Source: an uncultured Geobacteraceae bacterium (GTDB taxonomy: Bacteria > Desulfobacterota > Desulfuromonadia > Geobacterales > Pseudopelobacteraceae). Taken from it: DNA of 6,058 bases. Below the pieces are notes generated by a model that saw only the letters and a program-made list of their open reading frames with translations, did not search any database and was not told the origin of the DNA. Location of the stretch: assembly GCA_903879825.1 (NCBI GenBank), contig CAIRND010000128.1, positions 1 to 6,058 on the forward strand, read 5' to 3'. Each line of letters starts with the position of its first letter. Position 1 is the stretch's first letter. Below, in pieces: positions 1 to 6,058 of the stretch. The translations under genes and the position numbers were made by a program.

Positions 1-3000
1 CATTGACAATAATGTTACCTGAGCCGTTGTTGATAACCGTCAACTCCTGCATCGAACCGCTAATAGCGCCGATCAGGCCATTTGAAACGAGTGTCAGATG
101 TGCCTGTGGCAATAAAACCGTAACATCTGTCAGATCAACGCTTCCAGCTGCCACCAGAGTAAGATCGGTCGCCCCCCAACTGCCACTGCCGGGAACATCA
201 TTGGTCAGCACCGTAGTTGCGGCGAGATCGTTGACCAGAATACGTTCAAGGGTATCATTAAAATTTACGGAGCGATCTTTGTAGACAAGCTGGTGTTCGT
301 TCAGTTTAAAGGCTTCAGTGGATGTAACCGTATCGAGCACGACTTCATCATCACCTTCATTCCCTTTTATGGTGAGAATCCCCCGGGGACCGGCGTAAAT
401 AGTGTCGTTACCGGCTCCGGCATCCAGATTCACAATTCCACCACCGACATAGATGACGTCATTGCCGGAACCGGCATCCACCGTTACCGGTTTGCCATTA
501 GTGCTGTCATTGATCGTATAGATTATATCGTCGCCACCGGCGGCAAAAATCTCGTTACTGCCACTTCCCATATCAATGTATTCAGCGTTATCGGAACCGA
601 CAAAGCGGTCATCGCCGTCTCCGCCATAATACTTGGTGCCACTGGCCGCGCCGCCACTGAACTTGTCTTTGCCATCCCCGCCATAGATCACGCTGCCGGC
701 GCCGCCGCCGGCAACGACAAAGATATCGTTGCCGACACCGCCGTCGATCTCAAGGTCAGAGGTAACCGATTTTTGGAAGAAGAAGGAGTCATTACCCGTG
801 CCGCCGTTGGCAACAATCCTTTTCACTCCGGTAAAATCCTGGGAAACACCCAGAGATTTGACTGTCGTAGTGCCGTCTTTTTCCGAAATAACGTAGGTGT
901 CATTGACAACGTCTTTGTAGAGCGGATTGGAGAGATCCGGCTCACGCTCCTGCCAGCGGTCACCGCTGTTCAGATAGAGAACATCGCCAACCTGGCTGGC
1001 AATAATCGGATCATCGCCCCAACTCCACTTGGCACTGCCCGAGGCGGTAATACCACAGACGGTGACGCTGGCCTGCAGATAAGCGCTGGCAGCGGTCAGT
1101 TCAATGGTGGCCTCAAATCCGGCCAGCGTTTCATGAATCTCAAACAGCCCCAGGTCGATATCGATACTCAAGGCACCGTAGGCATGCAAGCGGAACAGGA
1201 GCGGATCGTTACTTACCGTGAGGTCGATTCCGGCCTCAAGTTTCAGAATAGCCATATCGATTTCAAAACCGACATGTCCGTTGATTCTGAAAGCGCCGTC
1301 TGATCTGATGTAGCTGTCGCTCAGGCTGATATCCACCACGCCGAAGAAGTCGAGCGACACTTCGTTCAGGTTCAGACTCAGGACTCCGTCTTCGATGGTT
1401 ATTCCGGCATCGACAACGCCTTTAAGGGCCAGCAGCGTCATCTGCCCTTTGATGCGCAGATCAAAGGTGGTACCTGCAGCAACTCCGGCATGTGCCTCGC
1501 TGGAATCGGTATTGATCTTCAGGGTTGCCCCCCCTTTGATCGAAATCGGGTCAAAACCAAACTCCATGGCCAGGGAAACATTAAGCGCAAAAACCGGTCC
1601 ATTTGTAGTATTCAGAATTGCCAACTCACCATCGACTTTAAATTCACCGAAATCGCCCAGCGAAAGTGACATATCGAGGGCGGCTTCAAATCCTTTCGAT
1701 GAAAGGGTAAACTCGGCCGAACCCCTCATTTCTATAACACCAGGAACCAGTATAATTGCGGCGCTTCCGGCAACGTGGATTGATTCTTTCGCAATAGCCA
1801 CGGTAGTGAAGGGGTTTTCCATATCGATCTTGCCATCAACAACGTTGATTGACTTGACCTTCTGCTCTTCACCGGTGGTATTTATCTGCAGCAGGAAGTT
1901 TCCTTCTATGGAAGCGACCCCGCCGATATCGAGCAGTTTTGTTCCGGGCGCTCCAACTTCGAGGCTGCCGTACATGCCACCGTTGGTAAAGCCGAGCGTA
2001 CCTACAACAGCCAGCGGTTCAAGTATTGGCAGATCAAGAACGGCACCGATGCTCAGTTCGGCCCTTATTACGCCGCTGGTGACACTGAACAGCACAGTAA
2101 ACTCACCCTTCAACTGCAGCATGCTCAACAGCTCCAGATTGCCACTGCCGGTCAGCGACACATAGAAATCCGCCGGTTCATCCTTACCCGGTGGCGTGGC
2201 GGAGATGATGACCTCCTTGTAATCAAGTACCCCGCCATTCTCTATCCAGAACTCTTCCGGCACATCATAGACGATATCCTTGCCGAAGGAGTTCATGGCA
2301 AATTCGAGCTTTATGTCAGAACTTATGATTCCCGGAATTTCCAGTTTCCGATCAAGCTCATACTTGGCGGCTATGCCGACGGTACCGTCAAACTCCCCCA
2401 GCATAAACAGACCCATGGCGTGAGAAGTGTAGCCAAGTGATGACGGATCACCAATGGTCAGATCGACGTCGGTAAAGACGGTCAGACCCGATGGCGACGC
2501 CTCGAACTCAAAGGCTCCTGTCATTGATACGACGTCAAGCAGACTGGCTTCCGCCTGACCGGCCACCCTGATGTATTGATCTTCGTACATCAAGACGATC
2601 GGCTCAAATCCGTTGCCGGTTTCTATGGCGTACCCTTGATGGACGACCTCATCCGGGTCGGTCCAGCTGCTCTTGGAAAAATCGATGGTGGTCAGGCTGG
2701 CCGAGACGCTCACATTCTCGTCGAATGACACCGCTCCGGTAACTGCATCTTTGCTAATCTGCCCGACACTCAAGGAGAAACGTGCCCCGGTATTCAGGTC
2801 AAGACTCAGATCACGTGCTTCGACAACCACGCCGTCAATACCGACCAGGCCGACTGTCTGGATATCCGCTTGAGCCGCCAGATAGATACCGACGTCTACC
2901 GAAGTGGCGCCGATAACCAGCTCCTTGGCGATGATGACGCCAAGGTCAAGGTCTCTGATGGCCAGACCGATTGCAGCGCCGTTAACCTCATCTTTTTCGT

Positions 3001-6000
3001 CGATACGATGATCATGGTTACTGTCCCAGAAATAACCATGCAGATTGCCGTCACTGGCATTTCCAGGAATACCGATAAAACCATTGGCATCGTTGATACC
3101 GACCGCCAGTGACGTTACCGTTGTGGTATCACCATTGGAAAGCGTAACCGTCTCGCTACCACGCTTGGTAAACGCCATCGAGGCGGAAAGCTGCACAAAA
3201 CCGGCCAGGCTTATCTCGGCATAGCCGACCTTTGCCTGAATGATCTCTTCGTTGAAGTCCATAATGACGGCAGTATTACCGCCGGTTGGCACGGCAAGGC
3301 CGTAGGCCGCCAGCTTGCCGTCGCGGTTCAGGTCTTCGGTAACTTCCATGATGCCGTTACTGTTCAGGTCTTCACCATTATCAAGCAGACCGTTGCCGTT
3401 GGCATCCTCGTTGTAGGTATCCAGTACTCCGTTGCCATTGGCATCTTCAGGTGATGTCGGGAAGGTACTCTGGTAATTTACCGAAGGTGGTCCGAACAGC
3501 TGTATTGCTGCGTTGATATAGCCGCCGGTCGGATCGGAGGGGAGATAGAAAGTATTGATGTTAATTTCGACATCTTCAGCCTTGACAACCAGCAGGCTCT
3601 CATCAATGCCAACAAGTCCTGCAAAGCCGATTTTCGCCTTGGCCGAAATAAACTGAGGAGTTATATCCTCAGCGCCCGGAATCAAACCGGCGATGGATGG
3701 CGTCATAATTACCAGGGCAAAATCGACATCATCAATCGCCAGGCCGACGGCACCGGCGTTGATATTGTCCGGAAGACCATCTGAAGCGCCATTAGGGCCG
3801 CCGGTCAGGTCATCGCCATAGCGATACGGACCGCCAACACCGGCAAAACCGGTCAGATTGGAGCCGCCAATAGTCATCGAGTCTACTTCAAGAGGAAAGG
3901 TCGGCCCGGCGCCGAGATCACCGAGAAGCTTGGAGAGTCCGCCAGGGTTGATATCCATGACGTATGACACCCCCTTGCGGAAGGCGAGTGATCCCTGCAG
4001 GGAGAGGAATTCAGATACTTGGATTTCAGCTTTTCCAATATCCAAACCGATCAGCTCACTCCCATCAAAGTTGAGATATACCGGCTTGCCGCCGGTCTCG
4101 ACCTTAAACCCTTTGGGTTCGCCGGTAGTGGCATCAGGCGCAAAACTTGCCCCAAAATCGGCGGTGGAGGTCATCAGCCCGCCGAACAGTTCACCACCTG
4201 AATTGAGTTCAAGGGTAATGTCAGAAGCGCGCAACTTGAGCGTATCACCAAAACCGTAGGTGGTCAGAACATCGGCATGAGCGTAGAGAGAATAGAAATT
4301 CTGCGCCTTGAAAAAATCGGGCAGATCAGCCTTGAAGATGCTCATCCCCAGATCAAGCCCTTCCAGGCCGAATCCATAAATATCTTCTGCATTGGTGACC
4401 CGCAATTTACCCGGTTCGGCAACGATATCCTCATAAACCGGTTTTCCATACCCGATAAAGGCATAGACATTTGAGGCGCCGAAGGAAACTCCATTAAAGG
4501 TAATTCCATCCATCGTGCCCCAGTCATCTGAAACGCCACCGAGGAACTTTACCGCATCAATAACTGCGGCAGCTTTATCTCCAAGTGCGGCATCGACAAG
4601 ATCCTCAACCAGATTGAACTGACCGGGCAATCCGGTGTTCATGACACCTTCAAAACTTTCACCGAGATTGAGCTGAAAATCCCCCTGAATATGGACAAAA
4701 TCCCCCAGATCAAAGGAGACATTTGGCAGACTAATTTTACCGAAGAGATTGAGACTAAAATCCGCATTGAAACCGATGGAAATATCAAAACCGTCAAGGA
4801 AATCGAAGGCACCCTTCAGAAAGTCGAGATTTGGGTTCAGGTCGAGATTCAGGTCGTCAAAACTGGGGAGAGTAAGCTTGATGGTCGGGAAGAGCGATAC
4901 CTGGCTGTCCGGTAGTTCGAACGAAAAGTCAAATGACGTATTGATGGTAAACAGGTCAAAGATGCCTGCGGTGGCATCCATTCCGATGCGCAGGGAGTTG
5001 TGACGGAAACCTATTTCCTGACTGTCCCCCGCTGTGCCGATCGGGATTGTCAGCTTGCCGCCTTCCATTTCACCAAAATCAAGGAAGAAACCGGGCGCGG
5101 CTACCCCGCCTATGGTAGCTCCGTTAAGTTCGAATACAAGATCTTTTGCTTCCAGCGTCAGATAAGGGGATGTGCCGACAAGACCGGCAAAATCAGCTGT
5201 CGCTGAAATGGCGTAATAATCAGCCAGAGTGCCGGTGACCATCACCATGGCAAAATTCAGATTATCAATCTCCAACCCTATTCTGTAATCACCCGCTGTG
5301 ATACCGGCAAAGGCGTTAATGTTTTTCCCGGCAACAATCAGCGCATCACCTTCCCCAATGTATTCCACACCGGGTGCGTTGAAACCGATATTGTTCAGTG
5401 TCCTTTTCTGAAAAGTAAAGCCCCCCTCAAGAGCGAGAATACCGGCCACACTCGCACTGCTCTGTACTCCGACGGTAGCTTCGATCCGTTCATCACTGTA
5501 ATCAAGAATTACCGGGGTTGAGCCGGTCTGGACTTCGTATCCTTTCGATTCTCCGCCATTGGTAAAATCAGCAATATACCCATCTTTACTGCTGATGTTG
5601 AGACCGATAAAGACATCTTTCAGATCAAAGCTGATAAAACTGCCGAAGCCGACCATGGAAACCTGATCCACAGTCGCTTTAAGGGAGGTGAAGGTAACGC
5701 CGTTCAGCATTGGATTGAGGCTGTCGGCAGTTAATGAGGCCATACCAAAATTAAAATTCTTGATCGAAAGCCCAATAGCCTTGTCGCTCAAGTCGTCAAT
5801 ATTCACTGTGCCATCGTTATTACGGTCACTTACCGGTCCGCCGATACCGACGAAAGCCTCAACGTTACTGGCACCGAACTCCAGCATGCTGCCATCAGCC
5901 GTAAGTGGAATATCGAGAGGCCCCAACCCCGCTGTAACATCAAGTGATACATTACTAACCTGACGGAACGAGACATCGCCGAAAATATAGACAAACTGGG

Positions 6001-6058
6001 ATACTGACAGGAGCGCTTCATGTAAGGTCACCTCAAAGAGTGCCCCCTGGCTGCCGTC
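1..6058 (-). CDS. Internal fragment of a giant calcium-binding repeat protein (RTX plus EF-hand-like loops), open at both ends
   Basis: I translated the minus strand codon by codon from base 6058 to base 2 and found 2019 sense codons and no stop; base 1 begins the next codon. No start codon can be assigned and no signal peptide or transmembrane helix is visible. Order of parts: partial module (residues 1-33), long modules 1 and 2 (34-384), amphipathic spacer (385-518), modules 3 to 5 (519-1190), beta-rich region (1191-1680), lead-in (1681-1750), RTX array (about 1752-1909), beta-rich tail (1910-2019). The product is acidic, rich in Gly, Asp, Asn, Leu, Ile, Val and Phe, and has a single cysteine (residue 1668), as is usual for calcium-stabilised exported proteins. 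The RTX and D-x-N-x-D-G motifs are seen directly. An extracellular or surface role is inferred from these families. Adhesin, biofilm-matrix or S-layer-like roles all fit; enzyme activity is not supported, since no catalytic motif was seen. The reading frame is near certain and the function is not. Confidence 0.95.
2..331 (-). other. Beta-rich segment after the RTX array, running out of the window
   Basis: Residues 1910-2019. It starts with a hairpin-like FKLNEHQLVYKDRSVNF (1917-1933) and FNDTLERILVND (1933-1944). It then becomes evenly spaced strands such as TDLTLVAAGSVDLTDVTV (1964-1981) and LTLVSNGLIG (1988-1997), ending in ELTVINNGSGNIIVN (2005-2019). That style, with L-T-L-V and N-G-S-G-N turns, resembles right-handed beta-helix or filamentous-haemagglutinin-like passenger repeats and suggests a new domain beginning here. 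No C-terminal secretion signal or stop is present. Confidence 0.5.
332..805 (-). repeat. RTX (haemolysin-type) calcium-binding nonapeptide array, about nine units
   Basis: Residues about 1752-1909. Motifs of the G-G-x-G-x-D-x-U-x type: GGTGNDSFF, GGVGNDIFV (bases 716-742), GGDGKDKFS (656-682), GGDGDDRFV (599-625), a degenerate GSGSNEIFA, AGGDDIIYT (515-541), AGSGNDVIYV (446-475), AGAGNDTIYA (392-421) and a final GNEGDDEVVLD (332-364). RTX repeats fold into a parallel beta-roll that binds calcium in the turns. Spacing is irregular, about 20 to 30 residues rather than strictly nine, so each motif probably forms a separate turn pair. The array is internal, since the frame continues past it. Confidence 0.9.
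809..1018 (-). other. Lead-in segment before the RTX array
   Basis: Residues 1681-1750. It follows KWSWGDDP (1677-1684) and contains GDVLYLNSGDRW (1691-1702), a charged stretch, then a beta-hairpin-like TYVISEKDGTTTVKSLG (1721-1737) and FTGVKRIVANGG (1742-1753), which flows directly into the first RTX nonapeptide. A residue run of the type F-x-G-V-x-x-I-x-x-x-G-G before RTX repeats is common in bacterial RTX proteins, where it probably caps the calcium beta-roll; that role here is inferred. Confidence 0.55.
1019..2488 (-). other. Beta-rich region with alternating hydrophobic/polar strands, no recognised family
   Basis: Residues 1191-1680. Almost the whole stretch is short strands in which every second residue is hydrophobic, broken by Gly/Asn/Asp turns, for example GSAEFTLSSKGFEAALDMSL (1446-1465) and VLSLNLNEVSLDFFGVVDIS (1559-1578). 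The pattern G-x-[FAL]-x-[LI]-x followed by a Gly turn recurs irregularly, as if diverged from a repeat of a few tens of residues. No transmembrane helix is seen. The only cysteine (1668) is near its end. The alternation recalls beta-groove or beta-solenoid proteins, but I cannot assign it. The long-module signatures are absent. Confidence 0.55.
2489..3160 (-). repeat. Long module, copy 5 (with calcium loop; last full copy)
   Basis: Residues 967-1190. Signatures: NGFIGIPGN (992-1000), an acidic loop beginning DSNHDH (1012-1025), AAIGLAIRDLDLG (1028-1040), VGLVGIDG (1069-1076), RDLSLDLN with D1083 and N1089 (1082-1089), GYAIETGNG (1142-1150), EPIVLMYED (1152-1160) and the closing MTGAFEFEA (1179-1187). 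After it the signature order stops and the beta-rich region begins. Together with copy 4 it shares the LVGID segment, so these two may be a more recent pair. Confidence 0.72.
2984..3025 (-). other. EF-hand-like loop in module 5
   Basis: Residues 1012-1025 read DSNHDHRIDEKDEV. Asp, Asn and Asp occupy positions 1, 3 and 5, with Ile at 8 and an acid near 12, but His replaces the usual Gly at position 6. Calcium binding is probable but weaker than in module 1. It occupies the same slot between the first signature and the IGL signature. Confidence 0.6.
3161..3970 (-). repeat. Long module, copy 4 (largest, with a tandem calcium-loop insert)
   Basis: Residues 697-966. Signatures: GFAGVGGP (737-744), a Gly/Asp/Asn-rich slot (about 748-768), VGLAIDDVDFALVIM (771-785), FAGLVGID (812-819), EDVEININ with D829 and N835 (828-835), YGLAVPTGG (919-927), AVIMDF (930-935) and the closing SASMAFTKR (958-966). 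Between the D-x5-N strand and the YGLAVPTGG signature sit about 80 extra residues, including four tandem D-x-N-x-N/D-G motifs. This copy therefore has a second insertion point compared with copies 1, 3 and 5. Confidence 0.75.
3311..3445 (-). other. Four tandem D-x-N-x-N/D-G calcium motifs in module 4
   Basis: Residues 872-916 hold DANGNGVLD, DANGNGLLD, DLNSNGIME and DLNRDGKLA, with start-to-start spacings of about 11 to 14 residues and acidic residues (Glu or Asp) just before most of them. Such runs bind calcium in thrombospondin type-3-like and bacterial EF-hand-like stalks. Binding is inferred from the motif. The insert sits within module 4, after its D-x5-N strand. Confidence 0.8.
3971..4504 (-). 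repeat. Long module, copy 3 (no canonical calcium loop)
   Basis: Residues 519-696. Signatures in order: FGASNVYAFIGYGKP (526-540, closely matching FGASNVEAFVGIGGP of module 1), FGLEGLDLGM (563-572), SDITLELN with D613 and N619 (612-619), GFKVETG (650-656), PVYLNFDG (659-666) and the closing SLQGSLAFRKG (686-696). The slot that carries a calcium loop in modules 1 and 5 instead holds an unrelated stretch with no DxNxDG. The shared FGASNV..AF start shows that modules 1 and 3 are especially close. Confidence 0.75.
4505..4906 (-). other. Amphipathic spacer between modules 2 and 3
   Basis: Residues 385-518. The first part is a ladder of short amphipathic strands in which Asp or Asn alternates with Leu, Phe or Ile, for example LNLDLNPNLDF (403-413) and FSLNLFGKISLPNVSF (434-449). 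The end, about 482-507 (NLVEDLVDAALGDKAAAVID and onward), looks alpha-helical, with acidic and Ala/Val faces, and is the clearest helix candidate in the fragment. None of it resembles the module signatures. It may be a linker or a separate small domain; I do not recognise it. Confidence 0.5.
4907..5401 (-). repeat. Long module, copy 2 (short, divergent, no calcium loop)
   Basis: Residues 220-384. It keeps NAFAGIT (248-254), an IGLEIDNLNFAM segment (260-271), FAGLVG (290-295) and KDLVFELN with D306 and N312 (305-312). The calcium slot between the first two signatures is only a few residues long (AGDYR) and holds no D-x-N-x-D-G loop. The G-[YF]-x-V-x-T-G signature is missing, and the closing segment is replaced by a longer hydrophobic stretch ending near TSFDFSFE (374-381). 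It is the most degenerate copy and is followed by the amphipathic spacer. Confidence 0.65.
5402..5959 (-). repeat. Long module, copy 1 (with calcium loop)
   Basis: Residues 34-219. It contains the signatures in order: AFVGIGGP (68-75), an acidic DxNxDG loop (78-90), AIGLSI (94-99), the strand KDVFIGLN with D148 and N154 (147-154), GYEVQTG (173-179), PVILDY (182-187) and the closing LEGGFTFQKR (210-219). The same order returns in modules 3 to 5 and partly in 2. Secondary structure is probably beta throughout, judged from alternating hydrophobic residues. I do not recognise the module as a named family. Confidence 0.75.
5789..5827 (-). other. EF-hand/dockerin-like calcium loop in module 1
   Basis: Residues 78-90 read DRNNDGTVNIDDL. 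Asp or Asn fall at loop positions 1, 3 and 5, Gly at 6, an aliphatic residue at 8 and an acid at 12, which fits the 12-residue EF-hand or dockerin calcium loop. The flanking helices of a classical EF-hand are not evident, so a dockerin-like or isolated loop is more likely. It lies between the GGP and IGL signatures. Confidence 0.75.
5960..6058 (-). repeat. C-terminal tail of an upstream long module (partial copy 0)
   Basis: Residues 1-33 end in IFGDVSFRQ after a hydrophobic strand pair. This matches the closing segment of module 3 (SLQGSLAFRKG) and module 1 (LEGGFTFQKR) in position and pattern, and the following residues lead into the start of module 1. The long-module array therefore continues upstream of the window. 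The similarity is weak and short, but its placement directly before a full module supports it. Confidence 0.6.

Noticed and set aside
332..805. CRISPR or DNA-level tandem repeat, suggested by recurring gccgcc/gtcgtt patterns
   Set aside because: The similarity is at the protein level (G-G-x-G-x-D). The units differ in length and DNA sequence and have no constant repeat with unique spacers.
332..805. Pore-forming RTX toxin (HlyA-like)
   Set aside because: No hydrophobic pore-forming helices or acylation region are seen upstream. The preceding 1700 residues are beta-rich modules, so RTX here indicates only calcium binding.
293..1303. Plus-strand open frame of 336 codons
   Set aside because: It mirrors the RTX and beta-rich coding sequence codon for codon on the other strand. 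Its translation has no recognisable domain, whereas the minus strand gives clear RTX motifs at the same bases.
1395..2165. Plus-strand open frame of 256 codons
   Set aside because: Its product is Ser/Pro-rich with no domain pattern and lies wholly opposite the beta-rich region of the real frame.
1019..2488. AsmA-like lipid-transfer protein or outer-membrane beta-barrel
   Set aside because: The strand alternation is suggestive, but no family signature, membrane anchor or barrel-closing strand was recognised, so no assignment is made beyond beta-rich.
2896..3090. Short minus-strand frame out of register with the main frame, with similar ones at 4342-4539 and 5830-6021
   Set aside because: They are shifted-register readings of the same coding strand, and their translations show no motif. 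The in-register translation gives calcium loops or module signatures at these places.
3858..4259. Plus-strand open frame of 133 codons, and the other plus-strand frames under 100 codons across the window
   Set aside because: All overlap the continuous minus-strand frame, lack convincing ribosome binding sites and show no family features.

Overview
The whole window lies inside one very large gene on the minus strand. Reading from base 6058 down to base 2, codons run without a stop for 2019 residues. The frame is still open at both ends, so the start codon, any signal sequence and the C-terminus are all outside the window. There is no intergenic DNA here, and I see no promoter, terminator, RNA gene, insertion sequence or CRISPR array. 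The open frames on the plus strand, two of them longer than 250 codons, are shadows of this gene.

The fragment reads as a secreted or surface-exposed bacterial giant protein built from calcium-binding and beta-rich modules. From N- to C-terminal (high to low coordinates) it contains: (a) the tail of one module plus five divergent copies of a long module (about 6058-2489, residues 1-1190), with an amphipathic spacer between copies 2 and 3; (b) about 490 residues of beta-strand-like sequence with alternating hydrophobic and polar residues (2488-1019); (c) a short lead-in with the only tryptophan-rich patch and, just before it, the only cysteine; (d) about nine RTX (haemolysin-type) calcium-binding nonapeptides (805-332); (e) at least 110 more beta-rich residues that run out of the window (331-2). 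Acidic D-x-N-x-N/D-G calcium loops are inserted in the long modules, including four in tandem.

The long modules share a recognisable order of signatures: an F-x-G-x-G-G-P-like start, a variable slot that can carry a calcium loop, I-G-L-x-I, a D-x5-N strand, G-[YF]-x-V-x-T-G, and a P-V-x-L to G-x-x-A-F end. I do not recognise this module as a named domain. The likely picture is a long extracellular, calcium-stabilised adhesin or matrix-like protein. Export by a type I (RTX-type) system is an inference only, because no exporter gene is in view.

The organism is a bacterium, probably Gram-negative, with G+C near one half as judged by eye. Giant RTX/EF-hand proteins of this style are known in Proteobacteria (including sulfate- and metal-reducing lineages) and green sulfur bacteria, but the window does not allow a firm assignment.
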